From positions 1-64,000 of the forward strand of contig JAFWZV010000016.1 of the NCBI GenBank assembly GCA_017517305.1: a stretch of 64,000 nt of DNA, given 5' to 3'. The notes beneath the pieces were generated by a model that was not told where the DNA came from, searched no databases, and saw only the letters and a list, made by a program, of their open reading frames with translations. Positions 31,378 through 41,765 of this stretch are shown piece after piece (position 1 is the stretch's first letter; each line of letters starts with the position of its first letter). The DNA is from Lachnospiraceae bacterium (lineage in GTDB: Bacteria; Bacillota; Clostridia; Lachnospirales; Lachnospiraceae). A program made the translations under genes and the position numbers.

Positions 31378-33726
31378 ATGATAGCAAGTGTAAAAAAAAT
31401 TAAAGATATAGGCGTCTTTAAAGATTACGAACAAAGAAAGACTGGTTTGGTGAGGGATTTTAGAAAGAAAAACTATATATATGGGTTGAATACATATGGT
31501 AAATCTACATTGTGTGATATCTTAAAAGATATTTCAGATGATTCGGTTGAGCGAATAAAAAAAAGACTCACAATACCTAATGGAGTCAATCAAGATGTTG
31601 TTTTGAGTTTGACAGATGGTGTAGGCGTTGTGAAATTAAGTGGAGAAACTTGGTTGAATAACAAATTAAAAGATAAAATAATGGTATTTGATACAGAGTT
31701 TGTGATAAATAATGTTTCTGATGGGACTAAATTAATTGAGGATAGAGCAACCAAGGAAAACTTTACTGAATTTATATTGGGTGATAAAGGTGTTGCCTTG
31801 GCGCAGAAAATAGAAGAACTTAAAAGAGAGGTCAAGGAGGAAAAAGGAAAACTTCAATCGATGACACCCTATTCAAAAAGAGGGGAGAGTGATGCGACAA
31901 TTAAGAAATATGTTAAGTTACAAGTTCAAGAAGAACTTGAGGATTTAGAAGGTTTAAAGGAAGAAATATTAAAGCAAATTAATACTAATAATCAGAGAGA
32001 AAAAAATAGAGCAGATATTAAAGGATATAAAGCTATTACTGTACCTAGTTGTGCTAAGCTAATATCACTAATCAAAGAAATAGAGGGAGTTAAATGTATT
32101 TTGGAGACAAATTATTCTATGTCTGCCAATACGCTTGTTACTTTTGAGAAACATATAAGAAATGTATGTCATGGAATAAAAGGGGTACAAGAGTGGATTA
32201 GCCAGGGGATCCATTTAATGGATGGTGATACAATATGCCCATTTTGTGGACAGGAAATTGAAGATAAATCCTTGATTAATGCATTTTCAGAGTATATGAG
32301 TGAAGAGTATCAGTTGTTTAAAAAGAATTTGAAGCAAAAAATTCTTGCGGTGAATATTAATTGGGATGTTTTATCTGTAGCTAATGATGTTATGGAAATA
32401 AAAAAGCAAATTCAAAATGCGGAGAAAATATTCGGGGAAGGTGTTTCATTATGGAATAATGATATAGATAAACTTTATCAAGAAATGATTTTGAAGGAAA
32501 AGAAGTATTGTACTGAGGTTAATGAGTTTAGAGAAAAGGTTAATTTAGCTTTAAAAAATAAAGTCGTATTATGCAATGTGGAAATTGCTCTTGATACATC
32601 GATTTTAGAGGACATTAAAAGATATTATGATGAAAAATTAGAGTCTATATGTGAGATTGTAAATAGAATTAACGAAGTGATTTATGGCATACAGGCGGAT
32701 ATTGATAGTAGCTCTTTTGAGAACAAAAATGCTGAGTTGTTAAAGAAATTGCAAGTCTATGAGCTGAAAATAGAAAGATTAAATGAAAGTAATGATTGTG
32801 AAAAATGGAAAAATCAGTATGCGTTAGTCGAGGACAAGAATAGACAAGTGAAAGAAATGTCAGAAATGCTAGAATTGGATCAAAAAGAATACTTGGATAT
32901 TTATTTTAATACAATTGATGAAATTTTTAGACGATTTGGAGCGCATAAATTCAAAATTGAGAGAGGGGATTTTAGTAATAAAGGGTATAAAAAGATATTT
33001 GGTGTTAAAATCTCATTTAAGAATGTGATATTATCTGAAACAGGTATGACGGAAAGGATTTTTAGTGAATCGGACAAAAGAGCTCTTGCCCTTGCTGTTT
33101 TTATGGCAAAACTTGAATGTATGCCTGAGGATGAAAAGAAAAACATTATTTTAGTGCTCGATGATCCAATTACAAGTTTTGATGATAATAGGATGAGAAA
33201 TGTTGTGAATAATTTGATTAATGTTTCAGATGCAGTAGAACAAACATTTATTTTTTCACATCATTTTATGTTTTCTAAAATGTTCAGTGATAGGTATTCT
33301 GATCAGATTAATTTTTACAAGATAGATCGTATGACGGGGGAGTCTAATGGATTATTTGAAATGAATTCTAGAGAAGAGTTTATGACAGGATTTGATAAAG
33401 CTTATTTACGAGTTGCAAAATTTAACAGTTCAGAAACAAAAGATATGTCAGAAAATGAGTTGAGAATTTTTTTAGAGGAATATTTGAAAACAGTTTTTGC
33501 TAAACAGTATGCTGAACTTAATTTGGAAAAGGAAAAATTAGGAGTTCGAATTGATGAATTAGCAAATCTTGGTTTGATAACGCCTGATGTAAAAACAAAA
33601 TTGCATTATTTCCGAAACGAATTGAATTCGGGCTCTCATACCTTTCAAGATAATACTATTGAAGATGATAGGAACTTTTCTATTGATTTTGTCACATATT
33701 TATTTGATAATGTTCATATGGGATAG
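31378..33726 (+). CDS. AAA_13 (RloC/PrrC-like) ATPase with zinc-hook coiled coil
   Basis: The 782-residue protein has Walker A GLNTYGKST (~39-47), a long coiled coil interrupted at ~285 by a CPFCGQEI zinc-hook motif, an ABC-type signature/Walker B region ESDKRALALAVFMAKLE...NIILVLDDPITSFDD (~560-602), the switch histidine in FIFSHHFMF, and a C-terminal helical domain with HYFRNELNSGSH (~742-753). This is the RloC/PrrC layout of Rad50-like ATPases; in those the C-terminal domain is an anticodon nuclease using Arg, Glu and His. An R...H pair is present here but the triad is not proven. TTAGGAGG precedes the ATG. It is co-directional with the helicase fusion, forming a two-gene effector unit. 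Confidence 0.82.
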   Translation: MIASVKKIKDIGVFKDYEQRKTGLVRDFRKKNYIYGLNTYGKSTLCDILKDISDDSVERIKKRLTIPNGVNQDVVLSLTDGVGVVKLSGETWLNNKLKDKIMVFDTEFVINNVSDGTKLIEDRATKENFTEFILGDKGVALAQKIEELKREVKEEKGKLQSMTPYSKRGESDATIKKYVKLQVQEELEDLEGLKEEILKQINTNNQREKNRADIKGYKAITVPSCAKLISLIKEIEGVKCILETNYSMSANTLVTFEKHIRNVCHGIKGVQEWISQGIHLMDGDTICPFCGQEIEDKSLINAFSEYMSEEYQLFKKNLKQKILAVNINWDVLSVANDVMEIKKQIQNAEKIFGEGVSLWNNDIDKLYQEMILKEKKYCTEVNEFREKVNLALKNKVVLCNVEIALDTSILEDIKRYYDEKLESICEIVNRINEVIYGIQADIDSSSFENKNAELLKKLQVYELKIERLNESNDCEKWKNQYALVEDKNRQVKEMSEMLELDQKEYLDIYFNTIDEIFRRFGAHKFKIERGDFSNKGYKKIFGVKISFKNVILSETGMTERIFSESDKRALALAVFMAKLECMPEDEKKNIILVLDDPITSFDDNRMRNVVNNLINVSDAVEQTFIFSHHFMFSKMFSDRYSDQINFYKIDRMTGESNGLFEMNSREEFMTGFDKAYLRVAKFNSSETKDMSENELRIFLEEYLKTVFAKQYAELNLEKEKLGVRIDELANLGLITPDVKTKLHYFRNELNSGSHTFQDNTIEDDRNFSIDFVTYLFDNVHMG

Positions 33727-34138
33727 AAAAATACAAGAAAGATATATATTATTCTGAAACGAGAAAGGACATTAGAATAAATTAGTACATCGTATCCAAA
33801 AGAATTCAAGTTTATGGATTGAAGGTGAGAATTATTATTTGTGGTGAAATGAGATTTGATTTTTCATAGCATATAAGGGCGTAATAAGTATGATTTGTTG
33901 GGATTTTTTTAAACAGCATAGCTATAATGCTATAATAGAGAATAAAAAGATACAGTAAGTAAGCTTTGGCTACCCTGGTAGTTAAGTCCTTACTTATGTA
34001 TCTTAATCTTAAGAAAGTATACCTTGTTGTTTTTATTGTGTCAAGAATAAAAACAACAAGATAGATAATACAAATTGGTAAGACCACCATATTTGTTTTT
34101 GGAGTAACAGCAAAAAAATATTCACAAGGAGCATTTCC
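33727..34138. other. Intergenic region with structured RNA locus
   Basis: This 412-bp AT-rich gap closes the defence island. Its first half shows nothing convincing. Two overlapping TATAAT boxes (33923-33928, 33931-33936) with weak -35 candidates precede the hairpins described at 33947-34060. Confidence 0.5.
33947..34060 (+). ncRNA. Candidate small RNA or leader with two long hairpins
   Basis: AAGATACAGTAAGTAAG (33947-33963) pairs with CTTACTTATGTATCTT (33989-34004), 16 bp with one bulge, and its loop holds a nested CTACC/GGTAG hairpin. A second hairpin has a perfect 15-bp stem (CTTGTTGTTTTTATT, 34023-34037, and its complement 34046-34060) around GTGTCAAG. A TATAAT lies just upstream. No T-run follows the second stem. 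It may be an independent RNA or the leader of the ASCH gene at 34139. I do not recognise its class. Confidence 0.45.
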
Positions 34139-34519
34139 ATGTCCACAATCCTACTATCCATCAACCCAGTCCACGTTAACAACATACTAACTGGGAAAAA
34201 ACAATATGAATTCAGAAAAAAAGCCTGCAAGCGAAAAGTAGATAAAATTATTATCTATTCCACAACACCTGTTATGAAGGTTGTTGGTGAAGCTGAAGTG
34301 GAGCAGGTGCTGATTGACAAGCCTAGCAAGGTTTGGAATATTACCAAGAGTAAATCAGGCATAGACAAAAACTTCTTTGATGCATACTACAAGGATCGTG
34401 ATGAAGCTGTTGCATATAAGCTTATCAATGTTATAAAATACAGAGAACCAAGAGAATTAAAGGACTACGGCATAAAGTGTGCTCCACAGTCATATCAGTA
34501 TATTGAAGAGACTATATAA
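34139..34519 (+). CDS. ASCH-domain protein
   Basis: The 126-residue protein fits the ASCH fold (PUA-like, predicted RNA or modified-nucleotide binding): SINPVHVNNILTGKKQYEFRKK at the N-terminus with the family's G-K-K-x-Y-E-F-R-K block, then IIIYSTTPVMKVVGEAEV. Proteins of this kind often start genes in mobile or accessory regions. AAGGAGCATTTCC lies before the ATG. The stop codon falls within a terminator hairpin. Confidence 0.8.
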   Translation: MSTILLSINPVHVNNILTGKKQYEFRKKACKRKVDKIIIYSTTPVMKVVGEAEVEQVLIDKPSKVWNITKSKSGIDKNFFDAYYKDRDEAVAYKLINVIKYREPRELKDYGIKCAPQSYQYIEETI

Positions 34520-34540
34520 CCCATAGCCTCTTCATTTTTT
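34505..34540 (+). terminator. Terminator of the ASCH gene
   Basis: GAAGAGACTAT and ATAGCCTCTTC pair (one mismatch) around ATAACCC and are followed by ATTTTTT. The hairpin sequence recurs almost exactly at 35082. Confidence 0.8.
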
Positions 34541-34682
34541 AACCACAGGTATAGTGAATTATGAAACAATTAAAGTTATAATATTACCAGATGTTGTAAT
34601 ATACAACATCTGGCAATTTCTATACAAACCTGCACATTATATTATAAACAAACTTCAACCTAGAGAAGAAAGGAACACATTC

Positions 34683-35033
34683 ATGAAAGAAAAAAGCGAA
34701 ATGGAAATATTATATGAACAATACCTAGAAAGCGAAAATCTCACATACGAGAAGGATGGAATACTTTTTTACAAACTAGTAAAAAAGGAAAAGGTAAAAC
34801 TAAAAGGTGGAATGGTATTGATAACTGTACCCAATAAAGTAGTTAGATATATCAAGGATTCTTATTGTGATGAAAATGGAAATAAAATATTGATTGATTC
34901 ACCTGTGCACTACAGCTTTGGAGCGAATGATATCCCTAAATGGTATATTGAAACAGTAACCCTGCCGGTTAAAGAAATATCGGATATTGCTGAAATCGGT
35001 GATTATTTAGGAAGAGACTGTGCTGTAGAATAA
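34683..35033 (+). CDS. Hypothetical protein
   Basis: The ATG at 34683 with GAAGAAAGGAAC upstream is preferred to an earlier in-frame ATG at 34554 that lacks a site. The 116-residue product is acidic-helical at the start (EMEILYEQYLESENLTYEKDG) and then beta-rich (GMVLITVPNKVV, VHYSFGANDIPKWYIETVTLPV). I do not recognise a family. It sits between two copies of the same terminator. Confidence 0.6.
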   Translation: MKEKSEMEILYEQYLESENLTYEKDGILFYKLVKKEKVKLKGGMVLITVPNKVVRYIKDSYCDENGNKILIDSPVHYSFGANDIPKWYIETVTLPVKEISDIAEIGDYLGRDCAVE

Positions 35034-35081
35034 ATACAAGCAAATTCAAGAAGGTATATAATATGAACTAGTATATACATC

Positions 35082-35114
35082 AAAGAGACTATATAACCCA
35101 TAGTCTCTTTTTTT
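35082..35114 (+). terminator. Terminator, second copy of the 34505 hairpin
   Basis: A perfect 11-bp stem AAAGAGACTAT/ATAGTCTCTTT around the identical ATAACCC loop is followed by T7 and then AACCACAAGTTTAATG. Confidence 0.85.
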
Positions 35115-35195
35115 AACCACAAGTTTAATGCACTCCCCACCAATTACATTTATAATTATATATAGACACCTTTATAACAAATAGGAGATGATATT

Positions 35196-35522
35196 ATGAT
35201 AACTGTTGAGATAGATGGAGTTTACTGCAAGAGATGCAATGACATGCATCCTACATTATGTTGGCATGAAAAATACGATGAATTATTAGACTTCAAGTCT
35301 CATATTGAAACATATAAAAGAGCAGGTGAACGCTTTAAGATTTCATTTACTGATGCAAAATTAGAGGAGTTATATAAGGACAAGCTGAGACGACGAGGTG
35401 TCAAGGTTGGAGAAAAGCCAGGGTGTTGCTCTGTATGTTCATGTGAGACAAAGCTTATCAATATTGAATCAAATGCTTACGTTTGCTCAGACGAATGCAA
35501 GTACAAAGGAGGAATAGTATGA
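35196..35522 (+). CDS. Small double zinc-motif protein
   Basis: The 108-residue protein has two Cys clusters, CKRCNDMH (~11-18) and CCSVCSCETKL...CSDECK (~78-103), so it probably binds one or two zinc ions. TAGGAGATG precedes its ATG. Its stop overlaps the next start (ATGA), so the two are coupled. No named family. Confidence 0.65.
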   Translation: MITVEIDGVYCKRCNDMHPTLCWHEKYDELLDFKSHIETYKRAGERFKISFTDAKLEELYKDKLRRRGVKVGEKPGCCSVCSCETKLINIESNAYVCSDECKYKGGIV

Positions 35523-36364
35523 TAATAGCAGCATATGCAGGTGTCGGTAAGTCGGAATTTGCCAAGAAGGTAAGTAACTCAAAAGATATAGTTAGTATGC
35601 CACGCAGATGGATATTACCAGCAAAACACGGCATTGATGAGGAGTCAGAAAGCCTTAAGGCGGCGGACTATCTTGTGTCTAACCCACTATACACCAGTCA
35701 GTATGTTTTGGATATTCTAAAGGCGGAGAAGGAATATGATTTTGTCATAATTCCAACGGCGAAAGATATCATTTACAGTTTGGTTAAGAATTATGGGCGA
35801 AATGTTGTTGTATGTTATCCAGATGAATCCTTAAAGGAGGAGTATAAAAATCGATATTTGGCTAGAGGTAACTCGGATGCATTTTTAGAAGTTTTTTATG
35901 ATAATTGGGATGGCATCATTGGGAGTATCAAGCGAATGGGCGCAGCTTGGAATAGTGATAAAATTGTAAATTTGGTTATGGAAGCAGGCCAATATCTATC
36001 GGATTTAGAGCCTCAGCTTAGACAGCTTAAGTCGCAATTTGGAACTGTGGAACCTGTAGCTGATGAAAAAATTAAAAACCTAGAAGAAGCTATTCGGGAA
36101 ATAAAGACAGAGTTTTGTGTGTTTGTTGATTTATATGTACAGGCAGTTATATATCCTTTGAAAAGCTTAGATGATGATGATGATAGACAGATGATATTTG
36201 AATTAGGTCGAAATTTGTATGAAAAGAGGTATCCTAGACCAAGACTTGGGTTTAAGAAGGATATTCTGGAATTGTATGATCCGGAGGTTTTTCAAATTGT
36301 AGAGACTAGGGAAGAAGTGATTGAAAAGGTGAAGGAGATAATATCATGCAACCACTACATATAA
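35519..36364 (+). CDS. P-loop NTPase/kinase-like protein
   Basis: The ATG at 35519 overlaps the preceding stop and has AAGGAGGAAT at the right distance; an upstream in-frame ATG is less likely. The 281-residue product begins IIAAYAGVGKSEFAKK, a Walker A motif (GxGKS), and continues with a kinase-like FVIIPTAKDIIYSLVKNYGRNVVVCYP core, an arginine/tyrosine-rich lid region (YKNRYLARGN) and a long helical C-terminus. This resembles small nucleoside/nucleotide kinase folds seen in phage and accessory DNA. The substrate is unknown. The stop codon falls inside a terminator loop. Confidence 0.6.
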   Translation: MIIAAYAGVGKSEFAKKVSNSKDIVSMPRRWILPAKHGIDEESESLKAADYLVSNPLYTSQYVLDILKAEKEYDFVIIPTAKDIIYSLVKNYGRNVVVCYPDESLKEEYKNRYLARGNSDAFLEVFYDNWDGIIGSIKRMGAAWNSDKIVNLVMEAGQYLSDLEPQLRQLKSQFGTVEPVADEKIKNLEEAIREIKTEFCVFVDLYVQAVIYPLKSLDDDDDRQMIFELGRNLYEKRYPRPRLGFKKDILELYDPEVFQIVETREEVIEKVKEIISCNHYI

Positions 36365-36383
36365 AGTAGTGGTTGCCGTTTTT
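36348..36383 (+). terminator. Terminator overlapping the P-loop protein stop codon
   Basis: Perfect 11-bp stem GCAACCACTAC/GTAGTGGTTGC with the TAA stop in the loop, followed by CG and T7. Confidence 0.92.
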
Positions 36384-36419
36384 TTGTTTTATATTTATTA
36401 CAATGCTACAACTTTCTAC

Positions 36420-36448
36420 TTGTTGAAACCATAGCTATACTGTAAAAT
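36420..36448 (+). promoter_or_regulatory. Promoter of the ROK kinase gene
   Basis: TTGTTG at 36420-36425, 17-bp spacer, TAAAAT at 36443-36448. Confidence 0.65.
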
Positions 36449-36480
36449 TATATCTAGAATTTTAACACTAAGGAGGACAT

Positions 36481-37458
36481 ATGTATCTAGTCTTTGATGT
36501 TGGAGCAACCACAATAAAATATGCCCTTATGACTGGTGAAGAAGATATCCTGGAGAAGGGAAAAACTTCTACACCAGTGGGAGAGGGTAAGAACACTAAG
36601 GATTTCGTGGAAACCATAGGAACCATATATGACAAGTACGCAATCCAAGAGGACATCCAAGGTATCGCCATGGGACTCCCAGGTCAAATCGATGTGAAGC
36701 GTGGTATCGTATACAATGGTGGAGGCATTAGATATCTCCATGAGGCTCATCTTCAGGAGCTGATTCAGGCGCGCTGCAACAACACACCTGTCTCCATGGA
36801 GAATGACGGCAAATGTGCTGCCTTAGCTGAAATCTGGAAGGGGAATGCTAAGGATGTTAAGGATGCCTGTGTGCTGGTATTTGGAACAGGAATCGGCGGT
36901 GGAATTATTCGTGGCAGAAAGGTAATTCATGGAAAGCATTTACTAGCCGGTGAGATGTCATTTATAATAAGCAATATGGACCGTGCAGATTTGGACAAGC
37001 TTCCAGAGGGGAATAATCTTATGGAGTCCATGAATGTACCTACTTTGGTGGAAACTCTTCCGTATACCTGGACCACTCAGTGCTCCGCGGTAAACATGTG
37101 CCAAAATATTGCCAAGGCAAAGGGGTTACCGTATGGGTCGGTTACTGGTGAGATGGTTTATCAGTGGGTACGAGAAGGCGATGGGCTTGTAACAAATATG
37201 CTTGAGGACGTATATTTTAACATAGCGAAAATGTGTCTAAGTTTGTTCGTTATTCTGGATCCTGAGATTATACTTATTGGTGGTGGAATCAGTGCCGAGC
37301 CAGACTTTATAAAGGGTATACAAAAATATGTGGATCACCTAAAACGCTTGTCAAATGTATTTACTAACATTAAACTGAACACTTGCAAGTTCTTAAATGA
37401 TTCCAACCTACTTGGAGCCTTATATAATTTCAAACAGAAGTACAACTTGGATTTGTAA
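36481..37458 (+). CDS. ROK-family sugar kinase, probable beta-glucoside kinase
   Basis: The 325-residue protein has the ROK ATPase motifs FDVGATTIKYALM (4-16), the catalytic-region MENDGKCAALAEIW (~101; usual NDAN replaced by NDGK), FGTGIGGGIIRGRKVIHG (~138) and ILIGGGISAEP. The zinc-binding CxCG..GCxE cluster common in ROK glucokinases is absent, as in BglK-type and some fructokinase branches. A 6-phospho-beta-glucosidase gene follows in the same direction, so phosphorylation of cellobiose or another beta-glucoside by ATP is likely. AAGGAGG precedes the ATG. Confidence 0.82.
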   Translation: MYLVFDVGATTIKYALMTGEEDILEKGKTSTPVGEGKNTKDFVETIGTIYDKYAIQEDIQGIAMGLPGQIDVKRGIVYNGGGIRYLHEAHLQELIQARCNNTPVSMENDGKCAALAEIWKGNAKDVKDACVLVFGTGIGGGIIRGRKVIHGKHLLAGEMSFIISNMDRADLDKLPEGNNLMESMNVPTLVETLPYTWTTQCSAVNMCQNIAKAKGLPYGSVTGEMVYQWVREGDGLVTNMLEDVYFNIAKMCLSLFVILDPEIILIGGGISAEPDFIKGIQKYVDHLKRLSNVFTNIKLNTCKFLNDSNLLGALYNFKQKYNLDL

Positions 37459-37476
37459 AGGTATTAGACAGAATAA

Positions 37477-38985
<1,509 letters not shown>

Positions 38986-39024
38986 AATTGGACCATTTCT
39001 TCAATAATAAAGTATAATAAAGTA

Positions 39025-39081
39025 AAAAAGTAACCCAAAACATAAATAGAAGATTCTATCTTATGTTTTGGGTTACTTTTT
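39025..39081. terminator. Bidirectional terminator between GH1 and AlaX genes
   Basis: A perfect 20-bp stem AAAAAGTAACCCAAAACATA (39025-39044) and its complement (39062-39081) around a 17-nt loop, A-rich at one end and T-rich at the other. Confidence 0.92.
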
Positions 39082-39089
39082 ATTTGATA

Positions 39090-40241
39090 CTATTCAATTA
39101 ATTTACGAATTTGTTCAGGGCTACAATCAACACTACCCTGAATCATAACCTTATTTCCACCGCATTTAGCTCCAATTTCACCACGAAGCTTTCCTGCCAA
39201 TTGGGCGCAATCCATTTCCTTGCTTCCTATGATGAAGCGATAAGAATCATTGGAACCTCCAAACACAGCGCAATAGCCACTATATTTTTCCATAAGCTCA
39301 TTAACTGCATTCCTAATAGCCATATTGTCTGTGATTTCAGTAAAAAGTATTGCATTAGCAGATTCCTCTGGGGATGGGAGAGCTGCTAAGCTCATATTAA
39401 GAAGCATACTCTGAAGCTCGTTAACCTTAGTTTTAAAGGTCTGACATTCAGACTTCAATCGCTCATATCCTTCTATCACTTGTTCTTGCTTGATGGACAT
39501 ATCCTGTGCCATAGCGCTAACGCTGTGGTACTTTTCACTATAATCCTTAAGTGCTCGCTGGCCACACAATATGTTAAGTCTCACGCCACCTTTGTAGCTT
39601 TGCAAACCTACTACCTTAAGTATTCCAATTTGTCCAGTGTAAGCTACATGTGGAGCGCAGCAGGCACATACATCCACACCTGGGATGGTGATGATTCTCA
39701 CCTGTTCTTCGATTTCAATCTTACTGCGATATTCCATATTTGCCAATTCATCTTGGGATGGATAGGTGATTTCAATTGGAAGGTTTTTATATATTACCTT
39801 GTTTGCCTCAAGCTCAAGTACGCGAATTTGCTCCCAGCTAAGAGTTCCATTAAAGTCCATAGTAACTTCGTTGTTACTAAGGTGAAAGCCTACATTGTTG
39901 TAGCCATATTTGTTATGAATCAGACCGGATAATATATGCTCACCGGAATGCTGCTGCATATAATCAAAGCGTTGCTCCCAGCTAACTTGACCTACAACCT
40001 TACTACCTACCTCTATTGCATTATCTACATAGTGATATATTAGATCATCCTTAATCTGAACATCCTTAACTTCTTGGCCATCCAGAGTACCTACATCTGC
40101 AGATTGTCCTCCTTCTTTAGGGAAAAATGCAGTTGCATCAAGTAAAATTTTGTATAGCTTTCTTGATTCATCGAAATCACAGGATACAACCTGAGCTTCG
40201 AATTCAGTTATATTTACATCCTCGTAGAATATTTTACGCAT
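39090..40241 (-). CDS. Alanyl-tRNA editing protein (AlaX-like, with DHHA1 domain)
   Basis: The 383-residue protein carries an AlaRS-type editing domain: HSGEHILSG (HxxxH zinc ligands ~98), FKM-like GFHLSNNEVTMDF, and CACCAPH (CxxxH ligands ~195), then a coiled region and a C-terminal DHHA1-like domain ending CGGNKVMIQGS. AlaX proteins hydrolyse mischarged Ser-tRNA(Ala) or Gly-tRNA(Ala) in trans. This long form is of the AlaX-L type. GAGG lies before the ATG on the minus strand. Confidence 0.88.
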   Translation of the reverse strand: MRKIFYEDVNITEFEAQVVSCDFDESRKLYKILLDATAFFPKEGGQSADVGTLDGQEVKDVQIKDDLIYHYVDNAIEVGSKVVGQVSWEQRFDYMQQHSGEHILSGLIHNKYGYNNVGFHLSNNEVTMDFNGTLSWEQIRVLELEANKVIYKNLPIEITYPSQDELANMEYRSKIEIEEQVRIITIPGVDVCACCAPHVAYTGQIGILKVVGLQSYKGGVRLNILCGQRALKDYSEKYHSVSAMAQDMSIKQEQVIEGYERLKSECQTFKTKVNELQSMLLNMSLAALPSPEESANAILFTEITDNMAIRNAVNELMEKYSGYCAVFGGSNDSYRFIIGSKEMDCAQLAGKLRGEIGAKCGGNKVMIQGSVDCSPEQIRKLIE

Positions 40242-40552
40242 AATAAAACCTCGCTTTATGTTATATGTCTGTGTATTGTAATAATTAATTGGACTATATC
40301 ACATTTTATACTGTGTGGCAGGAATCAGCAAGTATAAATGAAGTATAATATCATGAAATGTTATATTCAGGTCAGTGGTGGCAAGATCATCAATAAGTAC
40401 TCATGAAAACAAATCAAAATACAAAAACTGGTATAAAATAAAACTTTTTATTTCCTACTATATTGTGTATAATCAAATTAGTGAATTGGGTGTAAAAAAT
40501 GCACCAGCTCTTAGGCTGGGTGTGAATATTATATTTTTGAAAGGAGAACAAG
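40242..40552. other. Intergenic region before the alcohol dehydrogenase gene
   Basis: This 311-bp divergent region holds a TATAAT (40468-40473) with a weak -35 and a small hairpin CACCAGC/GCTGGGTG (40502-40522) in the alcohol dehydrogenase leader. A 63-codon frame starting at 40375 has no ribosome binding site and overlaps the dehydrogenase start; I do not consider it a gene. Confidence 0.5.
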
Positions 40553-41737
40553 ATGGAAAACTTTAACTTTTACAGTCCTACTGAGTTTATATTCGGTAAA
40601 GACAGAGAGCTTGAAGTAGCAACCTATGTAGCTAAGCATGGAGGAACAAAGGTGCTTATTCATTATGGCTCAGGCTCAGTAGTTCGCTCAGGACTTTTGG
40701 ACAGAGTCAAAAAATCCTTGGATGATGCTAATATTCCTTATGTTGAGTTAGGCGGTGTTAAGCCAAATCCTAGAGATACTAAGGTATATGAGGGAATAGA
40801 GCTTTGTCGTAAGGAGGGCGTAGATTTTATTCTTTCTGTGGGCGGTGGCTCATGTATTGATAGCTCAAAGGCAATAGCTATCGGTGTTCCATATGATGGA
40901 GATTTCTGGGATTTTTATACTAGAAAGGCAGAGATAACTACAGCCCTTCCTGTTGGTACAGTTCTTACTATTGCAGCTGCTGGAAGTGAGGGTTCAACAG
41001 GCTCAGTTATAACTAAGGAAGAGGGAATGCTTAAGAGAGACGCAGGCTCTGATTTGATTAGACCTAAGTTCTCAATTTTGAATCCTGCTCTTACCTGTAC
41101 ACTTCCTGCTTATCAGACAGCCTGCGGTGCCACAGATATTATGGCTCACGTATTTGAGAGATATTTCACCAATACAACTGAGGTTGAGATAACTGATAGA
41201 CTTTGTGAGGCAGTGCTTCTTACTATGGTAAAGGAGACACCACGAGTTATAGCAGATCCAAATAATTATGATGCAAGAGCTAATATTATGTGGGCTGGTA
41301 TGGTAGCACACAATGATATTGTTGGAGTAGGTCGTTCACAGGATTGGAACAGCCATAATATAGAGCACGAGCTTTCTGGACTTTATGATTGTGCTCATGG
41401 AGCAGGTCTTGCAGTGGTTATGCCATCTTGGATGGAGTACGTTATGAATCACAATGTAATGAGATTTGCTCAGATGGCAGTGCGTGTATGGGGATGTGAG
41501 ATGAATTTCGAGAATCCTGAAAGCACAGCCAAGGAGGGAATTAACTGCTTCCGTAAGTTCCTTAAATCTATAGGAATGCCTATTAACTTTGCAGAGCTTG
41601 GGGCTAAGGAAGAGGATATCCCATATTTGGTTGATATGCTTGGGGTAGGAGACGGTGTTCGTGGCGGCTTCATGGAGCTTAGAGCGGAAGATGTAACTAA
41701 CATTCTAAAAATTGCTGTTGATGCTAAAATATATTAG
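40553..41737 (+). CDS. Iron-containing alcohol dehydrogenase (butanol dehydrogenase-like)
   Basis: The 394-residue protein is a group III alcohol dehydrogenase: nucleotide-binding SVGGGSCIDSSKAIA (~96-110), and iron-binding residues in ATDIMAHVFERYF (~192-204) and the H-x-H pattern of HNIEHELSGLYDCAHGAG (~264-281). It resembles BdhA/YqhD-type NAD(P)H-dependent aldehyde reductases. It would regenerate NAD(P)+ by reducing an aldehyde. AAAGGAGAACAAG precedes the ATG. Confidence 0.92.
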   Translation: MENFNFYSPTEFIFGKDRELEVATYVAKHGGTKVLIHYGSGSVVRSGLLDRVKKSLDDANIPYVELGGVKPNPRDTKVYEGIELCRKEGVDFILSVGGGSCIDSSKAIAIGVPYDGDFWDFYTRKAEITTALPVGTVLTIAAAGSEGSTGSVITKEEGMLKRDAGSDLIRPKFSILNPALTCTLPAYQTACGATDIMAHVFERYFTNTTEVEITDRLCEAVLLTMVKETPRVIADPNNYDARANIMWAGMVAHNDIVGVGRSQDWNSHNIEHELSGLYDCAHGAGLAVVMPSWMEYVMNHNVMRFAQMAVRVWGCEMNFENPESTAKEGINCFRKFLKSIGMPINFAELGAKEEDIPYLVDMLGVGDGVRGGFMELRAEDVTNILKIAVDAKIY

Positions 41738-41765
41738 ACACTATAAAAATTTAGAATAATATTGT

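Noticed and set aside
36487-36750. Minus-strand frame in the ROK kinase gene
   Set aside because: Antisense shadow; the plus-strand gene has clear ROK motifs.
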